Below, piece by piece: positions 47,235 through 58,926 of a stretch of DNA of 64,000 nucleotides. Within the stretch, counting starts at the first letter, position 1. Each line of letters opens with the position of its first letter. This DNA comes from Ulota crispa (taxonomy: Eukaryota > Streptophyta > Bryopsida > Orthotrichales > Orthotrichaceae), in contig OY987243.1 of NCBI GenBank assembly GCA_963920765.1, positions 28,767,060 through 28,831,059 on the forward strand. Direction: 5' to 3'. The position numbers and the translations under genes were made by a program. The notes under the pieces are model-generated. The model did no database searches and was not told the origin of the DNA. It worked only from the letters and a program-made list of their open reading frames with translations.

Positions 47235-50200
47235 CAAATAGTATGCATATGTGTGCATGCATGTATACATACATATATATAGCTTTGTTCCAAGGTACAA
47301 GAAATGGTATACCAAACGTAAATGTAATGTTGAAAAGTAAAACTAATTTAGTAAAGCAAAAGTCATATTGGAATGAGGATTTGCTGAAGCTTGATTTCTT
47401 TCATCACTTTTCCTTTTTAAAGTTAAAAGCAACCCGGCAACTACATATCTCATTAATGTTATTTTCATAACCAATATTTAATATAACTAGTTTCAACAAA
47501 TTTTTAGCTAATTTTTAGCAACAAGCAAAGCAAACTAGTTCTCTGGAATCCTAAACACGTGTTTAAAAATCATTGAAAGTGTTTTTGTGCACAAGATTTC
47601 ATTTACATGGATAAAAATGGAAGTAAATAGAGTATTACTTATTATTTGGCTTTTCAGGTGACCAAAAAATCAAACTAAAGACTTTTAGCTGCATGAATTG
47701 CATTTGGAATCATAAACAAACAAAAAACTTTTGGTTTGCAATACCAAAGAAACTACAAATTTCCTATAATTTTCCAAATTATAACTATTTTTTTAAAATA
47801 CATTTTTTACTTTAAATATTCATTAGTACAATTATTTCTGTGGTTATTTTACATTCAAAATTCTCCTTTACAATTTTTCTTTATTTGATTTGTTTAATTA
47901 AAAACATATTAGTATTCTTTATGATATATATACTAAGTAGTGCAATATATGCTGTATGCTGCAAATCTTCAAATTTGAATTTTAAATTGGACATTCCATC
48001 TTAAATTAATCCTACTAGTCTTAGTTTTCAATAAGAATGAAGATAACTCCATGTTTAAATAGTATTAAAGAAGTACAAGCATATTAATATCAAAATTACT
48101 AAAAGGAAAGGTTATTCTTCATTTAAGCTTAAAGTTATTGATTTTTTTTGATAAATTAGATTGCAATGTGCAAATTTCTTTGAGTAATTTCAATACTCAA
48201 CTTCACTTTGATGTGAAAATTTTTTATTTTACATTAAAAAATAATTCAGCTAACTCATAGTTGAAAACTATATTAAATAAATGAAACTGCAACCAAAGCA
48301 TACATCGTGGGTTTTACGTTTAGTAGCTTGGGTAGTTTGAAATACTAATGATCATGCGCATAAAAGCAAAAAAAGGCCTTCACAATATTAACTTCGGTAA
48401 TTAAAAATAAAGAAAGGAATCTACATTTTATTAATTTTAGCTTATCAGATACTTACAAGGTCATTTGAAAACCTCTCTGACCCCTAATGACCGTGGCATC
48501 CACAATGAATTCACAAAACCTATGTTCACAAAGACGTACGCTCTCATATCGTAGAGTGTCCTCTATAATTTCATGTTAGTTTCAAAACACTTTAGTGGTA
48601 TGAATTTGAGAATTTTTCTTTGCAGATAAAATTACACTTCAAAGAGGGCAAGTATGTGTCATTACTAAATCAATATCTTGGAAGTTTTTAACTGACCCTA
48701 AAAGAGTAACTCAATACAAAAGCATGTTAAGGATTTTAAAAATGGCAAACATGAGAACTCTACTTTCAAGCCAATTAAAAAAGAAAGTCTTCTGAAAAGA
48801 AATACTCTTCAACGATTACTGAAGAAATATTAAGATCATTAAGAGTTTTAATTGGTCTAAAACCATATATTAATAAAAAGTGTCTTTGTACAAATTTGGC
48901 AAATTTTCTTTTACATAAATACTTGTGATACCCTCGTAATACCTTGGTGAACATGGAAGATTTTAAGGTGACATCTCAAATCTTGGAAGAGACCAAATGA
49001 AAAGAAATGGAAAGAGACTAGGAGTCTTCAACTTTCAAGGCACTACAATGCCTTGCCAAAGAGAAAGTAGAAAGCAAGCCTTACATTCTTGAAAAGCTTG
49101 TCAAAGCATGAACTTGTGGATCTACTAAACACCAAGATCCAAGTTGTGAATCAAAATGTATAGTTTCTCAAAGTCAACATTGTGTTGACCATGTTTGTAA
49201 ATCTTAATTTTGAAAATATCAATTGAGAGAGGTCTGTGAAGTTTGTGGTATAATTTGTAAAGATACCCCTAATTTTTCAGAAATTGCACAAACACCCTTG
49301 GACCATAATTTTTTTTACAACTTTATTTGTTGTTTGCACACCACCTTCTTCTCCCTTTGTGAGCACGCTCCTTTCCTATCTTGCATGCACACAAAGGGAG
49401 AAAAAAGTGGTGTGCACAACAAAAAAATTGCCTAGAATTTATGGTCCAAGAATATTTGTGCAATTTCTGAAAAATTAGGGGTATTTGTGCAAAAACCTCA
49501 AACTTTAGGGGTAACCATCAATTTTCCCTATTGAAAAACCAAGCCTCAATGAAGAGATGGGTTGTATTCAAAATCCACACATTCTACAAAATAATGTATA
49601 TAATCCATTTTGAGATCTTCGTTGACAATACATTGTATGTAGCAAAACAAATTCAAAGCTCAAAAGAACTTCAACCAAGGAATTTTCCTTTGAATTGTTT
49701 AAAGGAAAATAATTTTGAGATGTAAAACTAATATTTTCTTATGTCTTTCAATTTCCTTAAGAGCAGATTAAAAGTTCACTTTTGATCCTCTTTTAAAACA
49801 AAGTCTTCCTATTGTAAAGAATGGCTCTAATGGACCACACTTTAATTTTAAAAACCTATATATGAGAGGTTTAGCCTTAAAAGTTGTCAAAGCCAAAAAG
49901 TGGCTTACAAATGATTAGGGTTTGTGTTTTTGAGAATGGATGATTTCATCCAACTCCTTTTTCAAAATAATTGCTTGAATTGAGGGTATGCAATTCTTGT
50001 TGATGGAAAACCTTTCATCTAGGACCCATGGATTTTCTACACAAAAAGGTGCAAATTTTATTGAATGACAAAAAAATACACGCCTTTTTCGTATATTTGA
50101 CCACTCCTGTCTCTTTGCTCTAGATTTGAAATATAACCATAAATTGATATGTTTGAGTTTGAGCCCAATCAATTCAGTGAAGGTTACTAACTCTAGTTTT

Positions 50201-51469
50201 TACTCCAATTTAAATGTGAATGTTTCCAATATTTGAATTTAGTATTGCAATCTAAACTTTGGATCTATAACCAAGAGCCATCAATCTCCTAATGATATTA
50301 TGATAGACAAGATAGTTAATCCCATGATGTTTAGTTTATACTAGACATCTAATTGACAATAAATTTTTCAAAAAAAGGTAAATTTTTCAAAAAAATTATA
50401 GCTTATTCAATATTTGATGTGAATCTACTTCATTTTCACTTTGAAGAATCTTTATAACATCAAATACTCACAATATGTTTTGGAATTTTAATGGCTAATG
50501 AGAGACATGTGATTTCATTTTTGAAAAATAATTTGTATATTTTAACCCCTAAAAGTCCATTGTCCCTCTCCCTAACTCAATGTTTTATGGTAAGGGTGGA
50601 GATGCTCTTAGGGTACATTTACAATGGAGGGGCAAACACAAGACTATTGGGATTAAGAATTCAAACTTTTATCTAGTGTTTGCACAAAGTTTCTGATTTT
50701 GACTTGGATTGAATGTGGCATTTGACATAGAACATGAGATACATCTTAAACTCTTGAAACTTATATTTTGCGCTATTAAGACAAGATCTTTACAATGATT
50801 AAATGTTGGAGGAGAATAGTGGCGGTTCTTAAACTCCAAGAGAATTAGGTCTTTTTACTTCTTGTAGTGAAGAATTTTCCTTGAGAGCCAAATATCATTA
50901 TTACATTTATTTCCAACTTTATAGTTTCCCTCCTTGAGTTATATTTGACATGATTGCTATACAAGAGGCATGAGTGTATCTGACTAGCATGTTTAGTGTA
51001 AACAAGCCAACAATTGTTGTGGTTAATATGTGCCTTTTGATGTGTTGTTTGTAAAACTCTCCCTTATCCAATAATGTCAATGTTTGTGATTGTTTATGGT
51101 CTCACACTTGGTGTGACTGCGCCCTTAAGAAATTTAAGAGGTTTTAAAACGTTGGAAACTTGTGCAATTTACTTGTGATGTTCACTGAATGTAAACATTT
51201 GAATAACATTTTGGTCACATAGGTCATTTGTTGTGGTTGTATGAGTAAAATTTTGTTAATAATTTGCTTAATTTGTTAGTCTCTTCAGTTGTTGTGTAAT
51301 ATAAAAGTTTGGATAAATTTTTTATGTCTTGTAAGGACAGACACAGACATTAAGAAAATTTCAAACTCTCAAAGAGTCCCCAATATTTGATAAATCAAAT
51401 TATTATTTGGGGGCTAGACATGCTAGAGTGAGTATGGAAAAAATGACATATTTATAATTATCTTACATG
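47232..51469. other. AT-rich intergenic DNA, no gene recognised
   Basis: No coding segments can be supported. Besides the foldback at 49205-49530, it holds one TTAA-element terminus at 50542-50566 (TTAA, then CCCCTAAAAGTCC and ATTGTCCC, matching the 29056 family) and one Harbinger-like right end near 50595-50610 (GTGGAGATGCTC followed by TTA), both without visible partners. Confidence 0.45.
49205..49530. mobile_element. Diverged Mutator-like foldback, relative of 3910-4231
   Basis: The arms contain TTTTTCAGAAATTGCACAAA near 49273 and, inverted, TTTGTGCAATTTCTGAAAAA near 49455, as in the element at 3910-4231. Its centre has TCTCCCTTTGTG opposite CACAAAGGGAGA. The outer ends are eroded and no duplication is clear. 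Confidence 0.7.
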
Positions 51470-51795
51470 AAGGATCTTAGCCACATGCACAATCTAAAAC
51501 AATACAAAAGGCATGGCATTGATAAAATATGTAAACAAAATCACTAGTCACTATTCAAGTACGTACTTCACTCATCTATACAAATAGAGTAAAATAGAAT
51601 TTATCATTTTATTGTACCCACATCTTTGTCCAATTAGAATGGCATAAGTCATAGCAATATAACTTTTGTGATTGCATTGAACTCAAAAGGTGGGAAAAAT
51701 AGGGGATTAGTAATTTGTTTGTTGTAATAAACACATATCTTGGGGTTCTTTTTGAGACTTTGAAGGGGGCTCTTTGAGAGTTCAAAATTTTCCCA
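51470..51795 (+). repeat. Uninterrupted copy of the 210-1215 dispersed repeat (related empty site)
   Basis: Words such as CCACATGCACAATC, CACTAGTCACTATTCAAGTA, ACTTCACTCATCTAT and AATAGGGGATTAGT occur in the same order as in 240-348 and 1001-1160. The text CATCTATACAAATAGAG at about 51574-51590 spans the site where the other copy carries the 644-bp TTAA element. Confidence 0.75.
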
Positions 51796-51825
51796 ATGTA
51801 CTTTAATAAATATAAATATTACATA

Positions 51826-52990
51826 AGGTAGGCATTTTTACATATCTAGTTTATGCTTGCAAAAAAATTGGAAAATTGTAAAGATAAAAAGTATAAAAAG
51901 GATCTTCACCAACTAGTGAGGCCACCCTTTGTGGCAAGAATGACCTTTATTCTCTTCGGCATGGCAGAAGTGAGCAACTCAAGTTTTGTCGTTAGAAATA
52001 ACATTCCATTCCATCTTCACAACCCTCCACATTTTTACCATGTTCTTGGGGTCGATGGTGGATTTCTACATAATCCTTTCAAAAATTTCAAAGGTTTTCA
52101 ATGGGATTGAGATTTTTCAAATTTGAATGTCACTATAGTTTTTGCTAATTGTCACCTTTTTAGCAATCTTTTGGTGTTATGCTCAATTGCTCATATAAAC
52201 AAGGGATGACATCCTCCATAAGTATGAGTTTGCAAGAGTCTTCTTAGAAGTTTGACCAAACTTTTGTTGTAGGTCAATCCAACAAACCAAAAAACATTGC
52301 AATGTTTTGGCAACACCAAAATCAATTATAACTTCTTGGAGACAATGAAGCTCCAAAATCATTATCAAAGTGCAGCAAAACAATCCAATTGAATTTTTTA
52401 TTAAATTTTCTTGAGAAGATTACATTTGGGTATTTTCCTAATGTCAAAGGTAGACCCATCAATTTAGATCACTTACTTTCAATTTTATTATGTCAAGAAT
52501 TGATGAGCTTTAGCAAAAGCCAATCATCATCTGCATGCTTATTGCTGAAAATCAATTTTTTTGCAGCAACAAGGTTGTAGAAGCCAATCTTATAGCAAGA
52601 AATCCAATCCCAATAGTTTTAGCAGACACATTCAATAAAGACTTGGCAACAAAATTAGCAAGAGGTTGTTGAAGAGAGCATGCTTTAGAATCTAGATATT
52701 GTGTCTTGACAAATTATCAAAGCTCCAAGAGATTAGAACTCTTGCATCGTGCTACAACACTAGAAGTTCTTGATCCTTGTATACACAATTGCGTAGGGGT
52801 GATTGAGTTCAAATACAATCTCTGTTCCTTTAACATTGATTTGGTGCACCTTAACAATTGAAGCCTTATCTTGGTTGTCAAACTTTTTATCTTCATATTT
52901 TTGGCTACCCTTGGTAAGAAATTGTTTAAGCTACAAGGATTGGAGAGTTGATGCAAGTTCCAAGGAACAAGAGTGGATGTTAGAAAAAAA
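51826..52990 (-). mobile_element. Degraded Tc1/mariner element with AGGTAG terminus
   Basis: TA at 51824-51825 precedes AGGTAGGCATTTTTAC, the same start as the AGGTAG MITEs. The fossil transposase (51906-52960, minus strand) begins about 80 bases inside. The opposite terminus is not recognisable, so the right boundary is approximate. Confidence 0.6.
51906..52960 (-). pseudogene. Fossil Tc1/mariner transposase (DD34E-like), several stops and frameshifts
   Basis: Read leftward on the minus strand, the C-terminal part shows NLNPIENL (catalytic Glu, next Trp mutated to TGA), then KNMVKMWRVVKMEWNVIS and finally LTSAMPKRIKVILATKGGLT before a TGA at 51906-51908. This matches the Tc1 C-terminus (a NPIENLW motif, an EEW-type segment and a closing S-MPRR-AVI-AKGG pattern). 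Further upstream, LMEDVIPC resembles the second-Asp motif (QDGAPCH), and NKHADDDWLLLK resembles the segment before the first Asp. The earliest part (to about 52960) is too eroded to align with certainty. The frame is broken in at least three places. Confidence 0.75.
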
Positions 52991-52999
52991 CAAGTAACT

Positions 53000-53439
53000 A
53001 TAGCAAATAGTCATACACTTGGATTTATTGATCTTTAATTACAAATATTGCCAAAGAATCATTCTTTACCAAACAAAACTCCAAAAACTCCAAAAACTAT
53101 AAAAATGAAGAAATAAATAAAATGTAAAATCCAATTCATATGCTGTAACACGTACTTACAACATGTTTCTTGAAATTCTTTAAAAAATCAAGTGTATGAA
53201 CATATTGGCTTTTTGAGCTCAATTTTTATTGAATGTCACTTTTATCAACAACTCTATGATATCTTATCTTGACATGGGCAACAGAGTAAAGGAATTATGA
53301 CTTTACAACAAATTTTAAACAAGATGGAAACCTCTTATTAAGAAGTGCTAGTAAGTTATTTATGATTAGAAATTAGAGCTCAAAGTTGAAAAAACAGGAA
53401 GCATCTTACATATAAAGAATCACGGTTGATATTATAGAG
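53000..53439. other. Short AT-rich segment, no feature recognised
   Basis: Lies between the fossil Tc1/mariner copy and a GC-rich MITE. No terminus matching AGGTAG was found here. Confidence 0.35.
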
Positions 53440-53442
53440 TAA

Positions 53443-53892
53443 GACCATCTCTAGCCCGCCCGCTGGCCCAGCCCGCAGCGCCAACCTAGTGGGTTGGGGG
53501 GGCTTTGGCCTCCCCCACCTGGTGCTGGCAGCGCTAGGCTGGGGGCGGCATGCTGTGCACGGGAGGTTAGCCTTGGCATTTTCCTCCCCGATGACGAGCA
53601 AGGAAAGAAAATGCAGGGACTAACTTCTAATAACATTCTACCTTGTGGCACAATGTTTCATTTCATTTATCTCCAATGGAAATCTACCAAATGTTAGTAA
53701 GCGATTTGTTGCAATAGCTCCATCTAAAAATTCAAAACAGAGCTCAAAGATTCTGAACGAGGCAACTGCATGACGAGGGACCGGCCATGGTGGGCTGTGA
53801 GAGCTACCTCGCGGCCCCTATGTGCCCTTCCACCTAGTTGCCTGGTGGCATGGGTTGCAGCGCCCGGCCTGGCGGTAGGGGTGGAGATGCTC
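53443..53892. mobile_element. 450-bp GC-rich Harbinger/Tourist-like MITE
   Basis: TAA at 53440-53442 and 53893-53895 flank GACCATCTCTAGCCC and (other strand) GAGCATCTCCACCCC. The interior is strikingly GC-rich compared with its surroundings (GGGGGGCTTTGG, GCCCGGCCTGGC) and gives spurious open frames on both strands. Confidence 0.75.
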
Positions 53893-53900
53893 TAATACTA

Positions 53901-54300
53901 AGGTAGAGCTGCCCATACCCAATCATTTAAGCTCCTACATGATAGCACATTAGAGCAACAATGCAGCGCAAATTTTTCTTTGGTGGCTTCATACAAAATA
54001 TTGCAACACAAATTTTTTTAGAATTTTTCATGCAAAATTGAGTTTTATACAAATTTTGAAATGCATAAATTATTCAGAACCCATACCTAATCACTAAACT
54101 CTCGTGATCCCGATCATAGCCAAAACACTTCTTGCTCACTACTTCCTACTTTCTTTTGAGACACATGTCATGACTGCATTTGTCTTAATCTTAAAAAGGA
54201 AAAAAATTTACATTCCACATCTTAGAAATAGGCTGGTTGAACCCAAAACACTCTAATGGCTGGGAATAGAACCCTGGTTGGGAATTGGGCGTCTCTAACT
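53901..54300 (+). mobile_element. 400-bp AGGTAG-family MITE, sister of 63260-63658
   Basis: TA at 53899-53900 and 54301-54302 flank AGGTAGAGCTGCCC and (other strand) AGTTAGAGACGCCC. The interior shares long blocks with 63260-63658, for example AATCATTTAAGCTCC, TTTTTCTTTGGTGGCTTCAT and GCCAAAACACTTCTTG. Lengths are 400 and 399 bp. It is separated from the preceding MITE by only eight bases. Confidence 0.88.
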
Positions 54301-54302
54301 TA

Positions 54303-54648
54303 CGTGTATTTTGTGCACCGAAGCTGACATTACAGAGGTCGGGATGCAAGAGGATTCTCAGAGAAGAAACGAGAGGATAGCTTCATAAACCCTTGGTGCC
54401 ATTCCTTAGGGTTTTCCTCGGTTTGGCTCTCTCTCTCTCTCTTGCTCTCGCTCATCTGTTCTTTCAGCTTTGCAGCGAGCATGAGGCCAGGGACCAAGCT
54501 TTTCTGATGGAGCTTTACACTGCACACTGGAAATAAGCTTAGTGGCAAAGTCCTTGAACCATTTCAGCGGCATCAAGCAGCGCAGGAAGTTCTAGTTCTG
54601 TTTCTGCTTGGTTCATTCTTGTCCATTGCAGGGCAAGGGTACTGAGCT
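54303..54648 (+). promoter_or_regulatory. NPP upstream region with CT tract
   Basis: A pyrimidine tract with an uninterrupted CT run lies at about 54427-54442, roughly 210 bases before the start codon, a position common for plant core promoters or 5' leaders. No TATA box is claimed. Confidence 0.35.
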
Positions 54649-56091
54649 ATGGCGGATGCGAATGGGAAGTTCCGTTTGAAGGACGCGCACCTGGCGCCTC
54701 CGCTCGCTGATCCGCTCTTGCCACACTACGTCGCTCCGCAGTCTCCCATCGATCGTTCTCTGCGCAGGAACTGGCTGCTCTGGGCGACGGCATTTCCGCT
54801 TCTCAACGGCTTAGTGGTGTGGCTGGTGCTCTCGAGCTTCAGCAATGGCGCCAGCGGAGGCGGCTGCACTTCCGACTGGGGCCCGGGGCGCGCGTTGCAG
54901 AAGCTGGACCGGCCGATGGTGATATTGATCTCCTCCGATGGATTCCGATGGGGTTACAACTTCAAGACGTCGACGCCGAACATTGACAGGTTGCGGGTGA
55001 ATGGAACAGAGGCGGAGACGGGCATGATTCCCGTGTATCCCTCACTGACGTTTCCAAATCACTACTCCATGGTCACGGGTCTGTACCCCGCGTGGCACGG
55101 CGTGATCGGGAACTATTTCAGCGACCCCGACCCGAACAGCACTGAGAAGTTCAACATGCAGAACCACAACCCTAAGTGGTGGCTCGGTGAGCCGATCTGG
55201 GAGACGGTTCTCAAAAGCGGCCTCCCTGCCGCAACCTACTTCTGGCCGGGGAGCGAGGTCGTGAAAGGGCCGTGGACATGTCCGCAGCCGTTTTGCCCGC
55301 ACTACAACGGCTCCGTGCCGTTCGAGAGTCGCGTCGACCGCGTCTTAGAGTACACCGACTTGCCTCGTGAGCTTCGACCGAGTTTGATCACGCTCTACTT
55401 CGAGGAGCCCGATGAGGAAGGGCATGTCTACGGACCCGACGCACCGCAAATCACTGATCAAATTGTGCGAATTGATCGCATGATCGGGAGGTTGATGGAC
55501 GGGCTGGAAAAGCGCGGCATTCTCGAAGATGTTACGCTTATTATGGTCGGAGATCACGGCATGGTCGGGAACTGTCCTGATAAGGTGATATATCTTGAAG
55601 ACCTTGCACCGTGGATTAGGGTTCCCACTGAGTGGATTGATTCTTACTCTCCCGTTCTGGAGATTCGGCCTCCGCCCGGGGTGGACGTCGGTGAAGTGTT
55701 TAAGAACATCACGCAAGGGTTTGCGTCTGGGAAAGTGAAGAATGGCGAGTTCGTGAAGATGTTTTTGAAGGAGAACATGCCTCCGAGGTTGCACTTCTCC
55801 GAAAGTGACAGGATTCAGCCGATTATTGGCATGGTGGCCGAGGGTTACCGACTGGCGGAGAAGAGGTCGAGCAGGTCCATGTGTGGAGGTTCTCATGGTT
55901 ACGACAATGCTTATCTTTCCATGAGGACGATCTTCTTTGGCCATGGGCCTCGGTTTGCGCGTGGCAGAAAGGTTCCCTCTTTTGAAAATGTGCAGCTGTA
56001 CAATGTTATGACCTCTGTTCTGGGAATCTCTGGCGCTCCGAACAACGGCACCCCTTCCTTCGCCGACTCTGTCCTTTTGCCTAAACCATAA
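54649..56091 (+). CDS. NPP-type ectonucleotide pyrophosphatase/phosphodiesterase, type II membrane protein
   Basis: 480 residues, intronless. A cytosolic N-terminus (1-40) is followed by one membrane segment at about 42-64 (signal anchor). The alkaline-phosphatase-superfamily catalytic domain fills 88-475. Zinc and nucleophile residues are visible in order: D97 in ILISSDGFRW, nucleophile T134 in PSLTFPNHYS, D255 and H259 in FEEPDEEGHVYGP, D302-H303 in VGDHGM, and H416 in GGSHGYDN. Such enzymes hydrolyse nucleotide pyrophosphate or phosphodiester bonds, for example in nucleotide sugars, on the luminal or outer side. Predicted N-glycosylation sites (NGT, NGS, NIT) agree with a lumenal domain. 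The domain is shorter than animal NPPs and lacks somatomedin and nuclease-like domains, as usual in plants. Substrate cannot be told from sequence. Confidence 0.95.
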   Translation: MADANGKFRLKDAHLAPPLADPLLPHYVAPQSPIDRSLRRNWLLWATAFPLLNGLVVWLVLSSFSNGASGGGCTSDWGPGRALQKLDRPMVILISSDGFRWGYNFKTSTPNIDRLRVNGTEAETGMIPVYPSLTFPNHYSMVTGLYPAWHGVIGNYFSDPDPNSTEKFNMQNHNPKWWLGEPIWETVLKSGLPAATYFWPGSEVVKGPWTCPQPFCPHYNGSVPFESRVDRVLEYTDLPRELRPSLITLYFEEPDEEGHVYGPDAPQITDQIVRIDRMIGRLMDGLEKRGILEDVTLIMVGDHGMVGNCPDKVIYLEDLAPWIRVPTEWIDSYSPVLEIRPPPGVDVGEVFKNITQGFASGKVKNGEFVKMFLKENMPPRLHFSESDRIQPIIGMVAEGYRLAEKRSSRSMCGGSHGYDNAYLSMRTIFFGHGPRFARGRKVPSFENVQLYNVMTSVLGISGAPNNGTPSFADSVLLPKP

Positions 56092-58926
56092 ACCCCCTTC
56101 ATCCTTTGTGGAAGGGAAAATCGATGCATGAACTCTCGTAGTCCTACGAGCACTGTATCTGTAGAATATCAACGTGAAGATTTGAGCTCGACTTTAAAGT
56201 TGTACCGAGCATACAACAGCCTTTACTTCGCTGTAAGTATTCATTCTTTCCATCATTCGCAAACGTGTGTTCTGCGCAGTAAAAATGTATTTCACTACTT
56301 GTCACTTGTCACTGTATAAGGCACGGCACATGCACTGCAATTTGAAGGTATGCTGCCAAATTGAGCGCAAACTGTCCTCATAGTATTAGCTCCCTCGTAT
56401 TTGCAACTTAATTCTGAAATACTCTTCTTATGTGGACCCAGCTCTGACACTTCCTTTGTCGTAAAATATGGTATCTATAACATAGCAATCCGAGTCTTGG
56501 GCACATGGTTCTGTAGCTTATATCCAGAATGGGTCGGTCTCAGTGCAGGCTGTAGATTAGGGTGAGTGAGTTTTAGGTCGGCTAGATTCCCCCTTATGCA
56601 ACACTTTCTGATATTACTTATTTTAGAGTTAGTGGAAGATTAGTGAAACACTCTTGATCTTCGTAAGGCCGTTCTAGACGCATGCATTCTTGAAATATAC
56701 GTTTTTTGCTATGAAGATTCTCTTTCGGTCGTGCTGTGACATTCTTGCATATTCCTCACAGACTGTGTCAGTTACTTTATTCTAGTGCATGTAAACAATT
56801 GCTGATCGCAGTGTATTCAGTGTTCTCTTGAGCGTGTTTTTTTTGTTATTGGCACTTGTTGTGATTGCTGTTGCGTTGTTTTCACTGGGGCTTTCATCTC
56901 TCCCTTGTCTGTTACTAGTTATTGGTGAGAAGCTGTTCATGGAAGTTGGTGAGATTCGGTCTTGGAGTGGTGATGGATTACCAATGGTTGGTGCTGGGAT
57001 CCTTTTGATGTCCACAAGATTTTACAAACAGCCCGGCGTGCTTGCATTTGACTGGACCAGTAGGTGCCAACACAATCTTTTTGTGTTGCACTTCCTTTTG
57101 GTTACTCCAGTACCCAATACCTGCCCTAAAAGCTCTAGATAACAATAAAAGGATGCTCATTGCTTAATGTTCAATGTTAGGACGTTGAAATTAGAGCTAA
57201 AACTTCCTTTTCATTCTGTATTTTAATACAATTTCGGATTTCACCTTCAGAAGGAATTTGTCTATAGGATAGTCAAGGGAAATAGGGAAATTAATTTGTT
57301 AATAGATCATTCTTAGTCTAAATAGATTTTTTGTTTATGTTGGTGCTGTAGCATGATCCAAATTTTGTAACAGGCCTCTATGGAGAATGCTCTCTTCTTT
57401 TTTGTACCAACCATTAGGGAGCTTCAAACCTCACAGGATCTCCGGCACTAGTGAATTGTTTTTGTTTCCTCGTACGCGCAAAGGATCTCCAGCACTAGTG
57501 AATTGTTTTTGTTCCCTAAGACACCCGTGAGTTTGCAGAAATTTCTATGAGAGAAGTTTTAGGGTTTGAGGACGCACGTGAATGAGCTGTGAGAAGTCAT
57601 GAAGATGAGTGTTTGAATTCCACACCTCACGTGAATCACGTTAGGAGTGTAGTCCAGAGGTGAGTCACTTCGAGGTTCATGAGTGAATTCACAGAGGTGA
57701 ATTGTAACGTGAGTCACCTAAAAAAGTTGATGTTTGAAGCCCCCTATTCTTAAAAAGTTGCTGTGCATTGCTTGTCACTAGCCATTAGGGAGTTTCAGAT
57801 ATCTCAAAAAAACAGTGAACAAATGGTTGTGAACAACTTTTCGTTCACCAGTGAACGTGAAGTCACAAAAGTGAACGAGTCATGAGGATCTCCGGGGAGG
57901 TCCTCATGGCTTGTTCACGCGTGAACGACGTGAAGCTTCTCCCTCCTTATCTCTCCAGCTAGCTTCGCTTGTGTTCTTTGGCTAGCTCCGCTTGTGTTCC
58001 TGTTGCTCCCGCGCTCGCACCTGTTTGTGTTGTTGCCTGCCTCTCAGCTCTTGCTCCGTGCCTCTGGCTCTGGCTCTGCTCCGCTCCAGTAGACAATTTG
58101 GATGCAGAGTTGATTGCCAGGTCAAGGTCATTCAAGAAATCGCAATGCGCAAGAAGCAACGATAGTGGAGTTGAAGAGATCTTGATTAGAAACGGTCAAT
58201 TGTGGAAACGAAGGGTTCTAGATTAGAAGTAACGATGGTGGAGTTCAAGAGATCTGTATGGAATTGGTGATTGTGGGCAAAATTGAAAGGGTGGTGAGTA
58301 ATCCACTACAATTTGGATATTTGAATGGATGATTGCGAGGACATGAACAATGGCTTGAATAACGTGTTCACCAATTTCATTCACGTGCACAAAATTGCTG
58401 GTGAACGGCATATTTGAAACCCCTATTGTTGAAGTCTGGTCCACAAACTTTTGTTATTTAATGCAATGACATCCGTAGATGGATCATGATTTTCTATAAG
58501 AATAGCCCATGCCTGTACTAAGACGATGCTTTCATTGAATATGTCCCTGTCCATGATCGATTGACTATCAGCTTTTTTCCCCTTCACGCAACACCTTGAC
58601 TTAACATTGCTATACAATATCTCAGATCCCTAGCTGTGAGTATATTTCTTTGATCTAGGCTACTTGAAGCAAACTTCCATGCTGACCTTTAAATACAAGA
58701 AGTTTGCATCGCAAATAAATTAAAAAACTTGAAAAGTATGATTGTAGATGAGTCTCAAAAACTTGATGTCTGAAAACAGCCAATCCAATGCATCCATTGG
58801 TACGGTTGAATTTGTATTTGTACACATTGTTGTAGAATCTTCTTGGCATTGTCTTGAAGTAGTTCAGTAAAAAAGCGAAAAATATTCTCATTTGTACATC
58901 CAAGAGTATAAATGTCAAAGGATTAA
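56092..58926. other. Downstream of NPP, no gene recognised
   Basis: The first few hundred bases probably hold the NPP 3' UTR. The open frame at 56828-57142 begins with a non-ATG codon and a hydrophobic stretch, and is not called. Around 57590-58400 the words GTGAAC/GTTCAC and GTGAATTCAC recur many times in both orientations without a clean element boundary. Confidence 0.4.
57435..57515 (+). repeat. 47-bp-period direct repeat
   Basis: AGGATCTCCGGCACTAGTGA and the TTGTTTTTGTTTCC that follows are repeated 47 bases on as AGGATCTCCAGCACTAGTGA with TTGTTTTTGTTCCC. Confidence 0.9.

Noticed and set aside
53380..53697. Pro/Gly/Ala-rich open frames on both strands
   Set aside because: They result from the GC-rich MITE at 53443-53892.
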